From Roridomyces roridus (taxonomy: Eukaryota; Basidiomycota; Agaricomycetes; Agaricales; Mycenaceae): a stretch of DNA of 64,000 bases. Each line of letters opens with the position of its first letter. Position 1 is the stretch's first letter. The notes under the pieces are model-generated. The model saw only the letters and a program-made list of their open reading frames with translations. It ran no database searches and was not told the DNA's origin. Both the position numbers and the translations under genes were made by a program. This document shows positions 1-9,143 of this stretch, one piece after another. The stretch covers positions 620,001-684,000 of the forward strand of contig JARKIF010000014.1 in NCBI GenBank assembly GCA_029378245.1, given 5' to 3'.

Positions 1-2690
1 TAGATAGGAAGGATGATCCGCACTTTGCCATCGTAGTAGACATAGCAAGAGCGATCAGACTGGGTGCACCGGAAGCCCATAGTTAAGAGCTTTGCATTCA
101 GCTTCTTGTTCCACTGGCGGCCAGCTTGTTTCAAGCCATAGATGGACTTGTTGAGTTTGAGAAGCTGGCCCTTCTCTCCTTGTGGAAACCCCTCGGGCTG
201 AGTCATAAAGACATCCTCCTCCAGGTCTCCATTGAGGTAAGCAGATGAGAAGTCAAAGGAACGAAGCTGAAGATCATGCTGAGCAGCCAACGCAAGGACA
301 ATGCGCAGGGTGGCATGCTTGAAGGTGGGGGAAAAGATCTCGTTGTAGTCAATGCCATGGCGCTGACCGCGACCATCTGCAACAAGTCGAGCTTTGTAGC
401 GCTCAATTGAGCCATCAGACTTGTGCTTGATGACAAAGACCCATTGAGAGCGGATTGGCTTGACGCCAGGAGGTGCATCTACAACATCCCAAGTGCAGTT
501 CTCAAGGAGAGAGTTTATCTCTGAGACTGCAGCTTCTTCCCAAAGATGTGCATCAGGTCGCCGCAATGCGTCATGATAAGAACGCGGATTGCCTGACTGG
601 ATGGCTGACCTGGCATACTCCACAGAAACCGAATTGGCTTCTTGCAACACCACATCTGCTGGATTGCCTTCATGAGCAACGATCAGAGCGCTGCCTGAAG
701 TGAGCAGCAACTCATCATCGCTTTCTGAGTCTAGATGGGGGACAGGCTCAGGCTCAGGCTCATCATCAGAATCAGGGACAGCAGGAGCTGGCTCCCTGGG
801 CGCTGTTTTCCACCATTCACTAGGCTGCCGATGTTGGGTAGTTTGGCCATGGAAGCGGCGGCGTGCAGCAATTCCAACTGGTGAAGGGGGGTTTGGAGCT
901 GGATCTGGTGACTGGGAGCGGCTAGGTGGCAGCTCGACTTGAGCTGGTGCTGGTGGAGGAGTGTGAGGAGGGGAAGGAGGCTCTGGATTTTCAGCCTCAG
1001 GGGGTGCTCGATGCACATTGAAACCATCATCATCATCGTCATCACTATCATTTCCATCTCCCCCGGCATTGTGCACACCCTTGGGCTTGGTGGCAAGTAA
1101 AGGTAGGTTTTGGATGGAGGAGGAAGGAGGTTTTTTAGGGCAACGCCGCATGGCTTGTGGGTTGTTCCCAGGGAAGTAGCGCTCGTCAAAGACAGCATGT
1201 TCTGCAATGACAATCTTCCGAGTGACAGGGTTGTAGAATTTCCAACCCTTGTAATTCTGTTGGATAACCAACAAAGATGCATTTCCGGAAGTGTATCCCA
1301 GAGGCATCGCGTTTGTCCTTCTGCACAGGCACATAGGCAAGGCAGCCAAAGACCCGAAGATGTGTCACATCCGGCTTCTCCTTGTGCCAAAGCTCATAGG
1401 GAGTGGTGTCATCCGGAATGTGAGACGTAGGATGCATGTTGGCCACATGGATGTAGGACTCAACAGCAAGTGCCTTGAAAGAAGGCGGAAGATTTGCTTC
1501 ATGCAACATAGCAGTTACATGTTCATCAACGGTGCGATTGCCCCGTTCAGCCATCCCCTTCTGTTGCGGTCTATTCCTCGTTGAATGACGACGCACAATG
1601 CCCTCTGCAGCCAAAAAGTCTGCAAATTCAGTGGACATGTACTCTCCACCTTCATCATCCTGGAACGCCTTGATTTTGCGATTAAAGTGATTCTCAGCTT
1701 GCGCCTTGAACACCTTGAACGCTTTCAATGCTCCACTCTTGCGCTTCATGTGCATAGTTGCTTTGAAGCCTGTGTGATCATCTATGAAGATAATACGATG
1801 CTTCCAGCCCTCACGGGTGAAAACCTTGTATTGCTTCAGATCAGAGTGTATGAGATCAAGAGGCACCTTGGAACGATGTCCAGTAGAGGGAAATGGAGCC
1901 GCGTTGAGCTTTCCTGCAATGCAGGGCTCACAGATTGGATCTGGTTTCTGGTTTGAAGTCAACTTTGCACCAGTCACCAACTCCTTGCTCAAGATCCTCT
2001 GGGTGTCAGCATGATGCCCAAGCCGCCGATGCAGCAGTTCCAGATCAAGAGGCAAGGTGCCAACTGCAGACATAGCTGCATAAGTCGGCTGTTCAATCTC
2101 TCGGACATATGCCTCGTTCCTCTCATCAATGTCTGCCTCAAATAACAGCTCTCCTTCCCTCTTGAAAGAGATCAGAGATCTCTCCATGAGAATAGAATAG
2201 CCATGAACTTTGGACAGGTAGGTCTCAGAGATGAGATTATGGGACAACATTGGAACATAGAGGACATTTGTGAGGATTATAGAACGGCTGTGGCGTCCAT
2301 GTACAAGTGGCTCAAGCCGGATCTCTCCAATCAGCTCGGAGTATACAGCAACTCCATTGGCCACAAGAATGGCAGCTCTGTGTGGACGTGCATTGAGCAA
2401 GTGTTCACGCATGTGGGTCATGTGTGAAGTAGCTCCAGAGTCTGGTTTCCATTGTGTGGACTGTAAAGCTGAATTGTAGAGAATGCTTGCACTAGATGCC
2501 AGATGAAACAGCTCTTCACTAGGGGTTTCTTCCCTGTCCTGAAGCAGCTCCAAAAGCTGAGAGCAGTTGAACAGGGTGTGACTGGGATTACCACAACCAA
2601 TGCACGAGGCAGGAAGGGCAGGAGGGTTGACAGGAATGCGATACGGCATCGAAATGATAATGATGATGTGGTGGCAGATCAAATGATCGC
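1..2690 (-). pseudogene. copia pol of Cop-1 (zinc knuckle, protease, integrase, partial reverse transcriptase)
   Basis: Reading leftwards, the sequence encodes a CCHC knuckle (CIGC...H...C), a retropepsin-like motif (DSGATSHM), the GAG-pre-integrase HHCC zinc region with ICEPCIAGK, a DDE integrase core (HSDLK, QDDEGGEY, ERGNR) and then the reverse transcriptase, which is cut by the window edge just after the YVDD region. One frame stays open from about 2682 to 1186. Near 1250 the integrase tail (GYPTEL...) shifts frame relative to Cop-2 (GYPNEYKGW), consistent with a one-base insertion. A proline-rich linker follows at about 730-1130. The copy is probably inactive, but its integrase reading frame is well preserved, so it is young. 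Confidence 0.85.
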
Positions 2691-2736
2691 AGGGATTCAG
2701 AACAAAGCAGGGGATGCCTATGTCTGATAGATGGAT

Positions 2737-2741
2737 GCTAG
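2737..2741. repeat. Target-site duplication GCTAG, left copy
   Basis: GCTAG sits directly left of the Cop-2 LTR start (TGTTGG at 2742). The same five bases follow the last base of the tRNA-bearing LTR at 8098, at 8099-8103. The pair brackets the whole 2742-8098 block, so the block behaves as one integration product. A chance match of five bases is possible at about 1 in 1000. Confidence 0.8.
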
Positions 2742-3039
2742 TGTTGGAAGTTGTTGATCAACTGATGATATTGATTGATGGACTGATGGCATTCTCGTGT
2801 TCTGGTCATGTGACCGTGTTTCTGATACTTATCTGACATGGGAGAATTCCCATGATATGCTTCTTTCTTATTGTATTTACCAATTAGGACTTCCCTTTGT
2901 TCTGACAAGGTATATAGGTAGATGTCATGTAGCCTGGGTCCCCAGTTCTCACTGTTGACTCCAGGCAAGTACTTTACTGCACTTTAATACAAGAGTTCTC
3001 ACTGTTGACTCCAGTCCCTATCTGCTACCTGCTTCAACA
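2742..3039 (+). repeat. 5' LTR of Cop-2 (298 bp)
   Basis: It starts TGTTGGAAG and ends CTTCAACA. A TATA-like stretch (GGTATATAGG, near 2909) would suit Pol II initiation. A direct repeat of about 20 bp (TTCTCACTGTTGACTCCAG) occurs twice near the 3' end, at about 2948 and 2996. Homologous LTRs are at 7501-7691 (partial), 8411-8708 (minus), 11400-11697 (plus) and 15032-15580 (minus, enlarged by a MITE). Confidence 0.92.
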
Positions 3040-3051
3040 GGTTATGGGCCC
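3040..3051 (+). other. Primer-binding site of Cop-2, complementary to the anticodon region of initiator tRNA-Met
   Basis: GGTTATGGGCCC begins at the first base after the LTR. Its reverse complement, GGGCCCATAACC, matches the anticodon stem-loop of eukaryotic initiator tRNA-Met (CAU anticodon, C33 form) rather than a tRNA 3' end. Drosophila copia is known to prime from an internally cleaved initiator tRNA in this way. The same 12-mer lies next to the Cop-1 and Cop-4 LTRs. The match to initiator tRNA is from memory of the tRNA sequence; the fungal tRNA itself is not in the window. Confidence 0.7.
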
Positions 3052-3343
3052 CGGCCTGAACTGAGTTCTGCATCTGAGATACTCATCTTAGCGCATTTTC
3101 TCGCGCTTCTCTGCCCCTTTGTGTGTGTGTGAACTTTGTAAATAGGAGCTTCAACTGTTGGGACGAACCCTCTGTTGGGAGGTAGTCTTTAGTCCACCAG
3201 GAAACAAACGGTAGTCAATCCGTTGATTCTGGGGTTAGGGCCCAAGTGCCTCACAACTGGTTGCTCAGTAAAACTAGCTTTATCATCCACACAAATCCCT
3301 GAACATTTTTATTACCTACTTTTCTTCACACACACATTGGGTC
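3052..3343 (+). other. Cop-2 untranslated leader
   Basis: This noncoding stretch lies between the primer-binding site and the gag start. A GT-rich run is near 3120. Related leaders on the minus strand are at 8104-8398 and about 14640-15020. I see no gene here. Confidence 0.7.
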
Positions 3344-6300
3344 ATGTCAGACTCAGACAACTCCCTTGGGCCTATGCTCACCAAAGACATGCCCTACTCC
3401 GAATGGAAGGGTGATGCCAAGGCCTATCTGCGTCGCAAGGGTGTCTACACACATTGCATTATTACCCCAGACCCCAAGGCAGATGCAGAGATTGTGGCTA
3501 GTAGAGAGAAGTGTGCTGGCATCCTTTGGGGAATGCTCTCCAAGGAGGTCAAGCCCCTTGTCAGGGCGCATGAGGACGACCCAAAAGCCCTTTGGGAGGC
3601 TTTGGAGACCATCTTGGCTCCAAGGAAGGCTGGAGCTCGCTTCAATGCCTACAGAACGTTGACTTCCATTCGTCTTAGGGAGGATGAAACGCTTCTGGCT
3701 CTCACAGGTCGTATCTCTACTGCTATGCGCTTGTTGAAGGAGTCGAGGTCTAAAACCTTTACTCTGGATAACGCTGATGAGGAACTACAAGCGGTGGTTC
3801 TTCTCATGGCTCTTCCTGATGAGCAATTCTCTGTCCTGAAAGCGCCTTTTGAACAGTCTTCTGCTGATCTCAAGGTGGCTGAAATTGAAACTGCCTACGC
3901 CAATTACCAGGCGTTCAGGACCGCTCATCAGGAAGGTGACACCAACCAGCATAATCCCCTTTCTGGGCTGGCTATGGCTGTCACATCTCCTGTTTCAAAT
4001 AATCCATCCCCATTGAATTCTGCTCTTGCAGCTGCACCTCCGGCTGTGCCGGTTACCTGCCCTGGTTGTGGCCGCTCCGGTCACACTCTATTCCAGTGCT
4101 TTCAGTTCTTGGAGCTCATTGGAAAGAGACCAAAGAAGGAGAAGGGTGCAGCTCCTCAAGTTGCCAATGCAAGTATTATACCTCACTCAGCTTTGCCATC
4201 TGCTAACAATCGTTGGAACTCAGACTCAGGCACCACTTCGCACATGACAAGCAAGCGCGAGTGGCTGTTCAATGTCCGTCCATATGTGGTTCCAGTGAAA
4301 GTTGCAAATGGAGTTGTTGTATACTCAGAGTTGGTGGGGGAAATCTTGCTTAGGCCACGTTTAAAGAGGCGTGGGTCTCGTTCTATTATTCTCACAAATG
4401 TCCTGTATGTTCCTTGTCTGTCTCATAACCTCATCTCTACTACATATCTGTCTCGTGTTCATGGCTATTCGATTCTGATGGAGGGATGCCTCATCACCTT
4501 CAGTCTGAATGGTGAATTGCTTTTTGAGGCGGACATTGACAACGGGAACCAGGCATTCATTCGAGAAATTGAGACCCCTTCTGCATCAGCAATGGCTGCA
4601 GTTGGAACTTTGCCGCTTGATCTGGAACTGCTGCATCGGCGGCTTGGGCATCATTCTGACACCCAGAAGATCCTGCGCAAGAACCTGATTTCTGGTGTTG
4701 AGATCACTTCAACCCGGAAGCCAGATGCAATCTGTGAGCCATGCCTTGCTGGCAAGCTGAATGCGGCTCCATTCCCTTCTACTGGACATCGTGCTGAAGC
4801 GCCCCTTGATCTCATACACTCTGATCTGAAGGAGTACAAGGTTTTCACCCGAGAGGGCTGGAAGCATCGTATTATCTTCATAGATGATCACACCCGCTTC
4901 AAAGCTACCATGCACATGAAGCGTAAGAGTGGAGCACTGAATGCGTTCAAAGTATTCAAGGCACGAGCTGAGAATCACTTCAATCGCAAAATCAAGGCAT
5001 TACAGGATGATGAAGGTGGAGAGTACATGTCCACTGACTTTGCAGACTTTTTGGCTGCAGAGGGCATTGTGCGTCGTCATTCAACGAGGAATAGGCCGCA
5101 GCAGAATGGCACTTCAGAGCGTGGAAATCGCACAGTTGATGAGCATGTAACTGCCATGTTATATGAAGCCAATCTCCCGCCTTCATTCAAGGCACTTGCT
5201 GTTAATGCTTACATTCATGTGGGCAACATGCACCCAACGGCTGGCATTCCGGATGACACTACTCCATATGAGTTGTGGCACAAGGAGAAACCGGATGCTT
5301 CTCATCTCCGTGTTTGGGGCTGCCTGGCCTATGTGCCTGTGCAGAAAGACAAACGAAGCACTGATGGATTCCACTTCCAGAAATGTGTCTTTGTGGGTTA
5401 TCCCAATGAATACAAGGGATGGCAATTCTACAATCCTGTGACTCGAAAGATAGTCATTGCGGAGCATGCCATCTTTGATGAGCGTTATGTTGGAATAAGA
5501 GGGCCGGAGGATGGTCCGCTCGACGAGGTCGACTAAAGGGCGACTAAGAAGAGTATATGAGAAACCAGTGTATTCGGGTTCTTTCTCTCTGAGGAATAAC
5601 CTCAGAGAGGGAAACTACTTATACAAAGAGCGGGAGCCGACTAGTAAGCTACTATGAGTATCCTAGGTCCGTTTATCCGGTATTGGTACCGCTAATGTAA
5701 CTATATCGAGTCGATCTGTCCCACACGGATCCTGATACATAATTATCGTGTATGTAAACGTCCATGACAATCGCGAGAGGGAAAAGGGAACCGGGTACCT
5801 AACTGCCAACCCGTTCCCACCATTCAACACGTTACTTCCCAGGAAATAGCCCTGAGGCAATGAAGGTGTGTCCCAAAACACCTCCATCGTCATTATTTCA
5901 GTCTCTGCCTTCGACTCCGGCTAAGCCACCGGTGGTGCGCCATGCCGGGGGAGAAGAGGACGACGAGTCAACTGTGCATCGAGCACCCCCTGAGGCTGAA
6001 AATCCAGAGCCTCCTTCCCCTCCTCACACTCCTCCACCAGCACCAGCTGAAGTTGAGCTGCCCCCGAGCCGCTCCCAATCACCAGATCCAGCTCCACACC
6101 CGCCTTCACCAGTTGGAATTGCTGCACGTCGCCGCTTCCATGGCCAAACTACCGAACGTCGGCAGCCTGGTGAATGGTGGAAAACAGTGCCTAGGGAGCC
6201 AACTCCTGCTGTCCCTGATTCTGATGATGAGCCTGAGCCTGAGCCTATCCCCCATCCAGACTCAGAAAGCGATGATGAGTTGCTGCTCACTTCAGGCAGC

Positions 6301-7539
6301 GCTCTGATCGTTGTTCATGAAGGCAATCCAGCAGATGTGGTGTTGCAAGAAGCCAATTCGGTTTCTGTGGAGTATGCCAGGTCTGCCATCCAGTCAGGCA
6401 ATCCGCGTTCTTATCACGACGCATTGCGGCGACCTGATGCACATCTTTGGGAAGAAGCTGCAGTCTCAGAGATAAACTCTCTCCTTGAAAACTGCACTTG
6501 GGATGTTGTAGATGCACCTCCTGGCGTCAAGCCAATCCGCTCTCAATGGGTCTTTGTCATCAAACACAAGTCTGACGGCTCAATTGAGCGTTACAAAGCT
6601 CGACTTGTGGCAGATGGTCGTGGTCAGCGCCATGGCATTGACTACAACGAGATCTTTTCCCCCACCTTCAAGCATGCCACCCTGCGCATTGTCCTTGCGT
6701 TGGCTGCTCAGCATGATCTTCAGCTTCGTTCCTTTGACTTCTCATCTGCTTACCTCAATGGAGACCTGGAGGAAGATGTCTTTATGACTCAGCCCGAAGG
6801 GTTTCCACAAGGAGAGAAGGGCCAGCTTCTCAAACTCAACAAGTCCATCTATGGCTTGAAACAAGCTGGCCGCCAATGGAACAAGAAGCTGAATGCAAAG
6901 CTCTTAACTATGGGCTTCCGGTGCACCCAGTCTGATCGCTCTTGCTATGTCTACTATGATGGCAAAGTGCGGATCATCCTTCCTATCTATGTTGATGATG
7001 GCACCATTGCTGCCAAAGACAACAAAGACATAGACAGGGTCATTGCTCAACTTGGCCAATCATTCAAGGTCAAGGATCTTGGTCCCACACAGTGGTTACT
7101 GGGCATCAAGATTGAGCGCGACTTTGAGGCTGGCACCGTCTCTCTCTCACAGCGCCAATATGCTGTGAACATGCTTGAGCAGTTCCACATGTCAGATTGC
7201 AAGCCAGTGAGCACTCCAATGCTTCCTGGACTTGTCCTGACCAAGGAAATGGGAGCCAAGACTGAAGAGGAGCCCAAGCAGTACAAATCTGTCTATCTCT
7301 CTGCAGTTGGATCTCTTCTCTATCTGGCTACCCAAACGCGCATTGACATCTCCACTGCTGTCGGCATCCTCTCCCGCTTCAATAGCAATCCTGGTGAAGC
7401 CCACTGGAAAGCTGTGAAGCATCTCTTCCGCTACATCAAAGGTACTCTGGACTACAAACTCACCTACACCAAATCACCATCTGGCACTTCCTTTATCACC
7501 CCCATGATATGCTTCTTTCTTATTGTATTTACCAATTAG
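3344..7539 (+). pseudogene. Cop-2 gag-pol polyprotein, split by a solo LTR and truncated in RNase H
   Basis: The ATG at 3344 begins a gag of about 230 residues (copia-type/UBN2-like). A CCHC knuckle follows at residues ~239-252 (CPGCGRSGHTLFQC), then protease DSGTTSHM at ~294, the HHCC region at ~430-475 (LHRRLGHH ... CEPC) and the integrase DDE core (HSDLK, QDDEGGEY, SERGNR). A TGTTG...CAACA solo LTR at 5488-5829 interrupts the sequence after DERY. Beyond it the frame resumes at FPGN, runs through an acidic proline-rich linker, and reaches a reverse transcriptase with YVDD near 6986. The RNase H domain is missing: at 7500/7501 the sequence switches to LTR, ending the frame at 7539. Apart from these two lesions the frame is open. 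Confidence 0.88.
5488..5829 (+). mobile_element. Solo LTR, family B (342 bp), inserted in Cop-2 pol
   Basis: It starts TGTTGGAATAAG and ends CCATTCAACA. The 5-bp duplication CGTTA flanks it at 5483-5487 and 5830-5834. Removing the LTR plus one CGTTA restores the integrase-RT reading frame as seen in the other copia copies. A near-identical LTR is at 8722-9062. No internal region of family B is present in this window. Confidence 0.93.
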
Positions 7540-7691
7540 GACTTCCCTTTGTTCTGACAAGGTATATAGGTAGATGTCATGTAGCCTGGGTCCCCAGTTC
7601 TCACTGTTGACTCCAGGCAAGTACTTTACTGCACTTTAATACAAGAGTTCTCACTGTTGACTCCAGTCCCTATCTGCTACCTGCTTCAACA
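7501..7691 (+). repeat. Partial 3' LTR of Cop-2
   Basis: The last 191 bp of the copia LTR, ending CTTCAACA, are joined directly to pol. The join shows no obvious microhomology. It matches the corresponding part of the 5' LTR (2742-3039) base for base by eye. Confidence 0.88.
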
Positions 7692-7732
7692 TGAGATCCC
7701 AAAGAGCCAATAGTGTTCGGGTTCCGGGGGAG
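7692..7732 (+). repeat. 41-bp copy of the miniature element's internal 3' end (polypurine tract side)
   Basis: It is identical to 7935-7975. It ends in CCGGGGGAG just before the LTR, the position of a polypurine tract. The copia elements carry an almost identical tract (CCCGGGGGAG at 11390-11399). The duplication makes the miniature element look like part of a tandem concatemer. Confidence 0.8.
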
Positions 7733-7769
7733 TGTTGAAGGTCCTTCTGGGAGTTCCCTTCACACTATC

Positions 7770-7845
7770 GGCAGAATAGCTCAGTTGGTTAAAGAGCATC
7801 TCGAATATACTGAGAAGGTCGCAGGTTCGAATCCTGCTTCAGCCA
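7770..7845 (+). tRNA. tRNA-like gene inside the first miniature-element LTR (formal anticodon TAT)
   Basis: The 76-nt sequence folds as a cloverleaf: a 7-bp acceptor with one A-A mismatch at position 4, a 4-bp D stem, a 5-bp anticodon stem, a 5-bp T stem (GCAGG/CCTGC) and discriminator A. The internal Pol III boxes look intact: A box TAGCTCAGTTGG and B box GGTTCGAATCC. A T5 terminator follows at 7846-7850. The anticodon loop is AATATAC, giving TAT (Ile, AUA), but position 33 is A instead of the near-universal U. It may serve as a Pol III promoter rather than as a working tRNA. Confidence 0.75.
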
Positions 7846-8012
7846 TTTTTCAACATGGTAGCAGCAACTACCAGATGTGAGACGAGTAACGACCGCATTC
7901 TGGCCAGTGCCTAAGAAAATGGTGCCCCCCTTTGTGAGATCCCAAAGAGCCAATAGTGTTCGGGTTCCGGGGGAGTGTTGAAGGTCCTTCTGGGAGTTCC
8001 CTTCACACTATC

Positions 8013-8088
8013 GGCAGAATAGCTCAGTTGGTTAAAGAGCATCTCGAATATACTGAGAAGGTCGCAGGTTCGAATCCTGCTTCAGCCA
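8013..8088 (+). tRNA. tRNA-like gene inside the second miniature-element LTR
   Basis: It is identical in sequence to the copy at 7770-7845, with the same A and B boxes and the same A33 anticodon loop. It is followed by only four T residues (TTTTCC) before the LTR end at 8098. Confidence 0.75.
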
Positions 8089-8103
8089 TTTTCCAACAGC
8101 TAG

Positions 8104-8410
8104 AACCAGTGCAGAGCAGCTGGTGCCCTCAGGAACGCGTGTGTGAAAGGATGTGACTAAAACTAGCTCTACTGAGCAACCAGTTGTCGAGCACTCGGGC
8201 CCTAACCCCAGAAGCAACGGATTGACTACCGTTTGTTTCCTGGTGGACTAAAGACTACCTCCCAAAGAGGGTTTGTCCCATCAGTTGAAGCTCCTATCTA
8301 CAAGGCTCACACACAACGTTATAAGGGTAGCAGAGCGCGGAAAAATGCGCAAAAATGCGATGGGATGGTTATCTCAGAGCAATGACTTGTTCAGGCCGGG
8401 GCCCATAACC
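8104..8410 (-). other. Cop-1 leader and primer-binding site
   Basis: This is the reverse complement of a copia leader. GGGCCCATAACC at 8399-8410 is the same 12-base primer-binding site as in Cop-2, read on the minus strand, and abuts the LTR at 8411. No gene is seen. Confidence 0.75.
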
Positions 8411-8708
8411 TGTTGAAGCAGGCAGCACAGATGAACTGAGGTCAACAGTGAGAAACTCTGTATTGGTGACTATGAAACTACATGCCTGAGGTCAACAGTG
8501 AGAAACTGGGGACCTAGGCTACATGACAGCTGACTATATACTTGTCAGAACAAAAGGAAGTCCTAATTGGTAAATACAATAAGAAAGAAGCATATCATGG
8601 GAATTCTCCCATGTCAGATGAGTATCAGAAACACGGTCACATGACCAGAACACGAGAATGCCATCAGTCCATCAATCAATATCATCAGTTGATCAACAAC
8701 TTCCAACA
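8411..8708 (-). repeat. 5' LTR of Cop-1 (298 bp, minus orientation)
   Basis: On the plus strand it starts TGTTGAAGC and ends CTTCCAACA. It is homologous to 2742-3039 but belongs with the 11400-11697 subtype (TTTCTCACTGTTGACCTCAG repeats). Its right end cuts into an older inverted family-B LTR remnant (8709-8721). Confidence 0.9.
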
Positions 8709-8721
8709 AATACATTGGTTT

Positions 8722-9062
8722 TGTTGGAATAAGAGGGCCGGACGATGGTCCGCTCAACGAGGTCGACTAAAGAGCGACTAAGAGGAGTATATGAGAAACC
8801 AGTGTATTCGGGTTCTTTCTCTCTGAGGAATAACCTCAGAGAGGGAAACTACTTATACAAAGAGCGGGAGCCGACCAGTAAGCTACTATGAGTATCCTAG
8901 GTCCGTTTATCCGGTATTGGTACCGCTAATGTAACTATATCAAGTCGATCTGTCCCACACGGATCCTGATACATAAATATCGTGTATGTAAATGTCCATG
9001 ACAATCGCGAGAGGGAAAAGGAGCCGGGTACCTAACTGCCAACCCGCTCCCACCATTCAACA
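8722..9062 (+). mobile_element. Solo LTR, family B (341 bp)
   Basis: It starts TGTTGGAATAAG and ends TTCAACA. GGTTT flanks it at 8717-8721 and 9063-9067. It differs from 5488-5829 at scattered positions. The flanks on both sides belong to an older, inverted copy of the same LTR, so this copy inserted into its own kind. Confidence 0.9.
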
Positions 9063-9142
9063 GGTTTCTCATATACTCCTCTTAGCTGCCCTTTAGTCGA
9101 CCTCGTCGAGCGGACCAACCACCCGGCCCTCTTATTCCAACA
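9063..9142 (-). repeat. Remnant of an inverted family-B LTR
   Basis: It is the reverse complement of roughly the first 80 bp of family B, ending ATTCCAACA at 9142. The matching scrap on the other side of the younger insertion is 8709-8721. The rest was lost at the Cop-1 LTR boundary. Confidence 0.8.
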
Positions 9143-9143
9143 T

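Larger units (their letters stand above)
2742..8098 (+). mobile_element. Composite copia element Cop-2 fused to a miniature tRNA-bearing LTR element
   Basis: The order is: full 5' LTR (2742-3039), primer-binding site (3040-3051), leader, gag-pol (3344-7500, with a solo LTR at 5488-5829), a 3' LTR lacking its first part (7501-7691), 41 bp of the miniature element's internal region (7692-7732), and a complete miniature element LTR-internal-LTR (7733-8098). GCTAG flanks the block. The remaining 3' LTR matches the 5' LTR over its 191 bases by eye, so the insertion is recent. The RNase H region is deleted: sequence jumps at 7500/7501 from pol into the LTR. Confidence 0.85.
7733..8098 (+). mobile_element. 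Miniature LTR retrotransposon (TRIM-like, 366 bp) with a tRNA gene in each LTR
   Basis: Two 123-bp direct repeats (7733-7855 and 7976-8098) start TGTTGAAGG and end in CAACA. They flank a 120-bp internal segment with no coding capacity. The internal segment begins TGGTAGCAGC, a classical primer-binding site matching a tRNA 3' end (initiator-Met type), and ends in the purine tract CCGGGGGAG. A third, solo copy of the LTR sits at 10429-10551 with its own 5-bp target duplication. This is the layout of a terminal-repeat retrotransposon in miniature. It has no proteins, so mobilisation by a copia element is inferred from the shared ends and purine tract. Confidence 0.82.
1..8708 (-). mobile_element. 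Ty1/copia element Cop-1, cut by the left window edge and split by a later insertion
   Basis: A minus-strand copia element. Its pol occupies 1-2690, its leader 8104-8398, its primer-binding site 8399-8410 and its 5' LTR 8411-8708. The block 2742-8098 was inserted into its leader: the 5-mer GCTAG occurs at 2737-2741 and again at 8099-8103. Bringing these together gives a leader that aligns with the leader of the related copy Cop-4 (14640-15020). The 3' end lies beyond base 1. Only about 415 bp of original sequence separate the primer-binding site from the zinc knuckle, so the N-terminal gag domain present in Cop-2 is absent here. Confidence 0.9.

Noticed and set aside
7956..8156. Open frame running through the tRNA-bearing LTR
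   Set aside because: It translates the tRNA region and LTR end and matches no protein; a chance frame.
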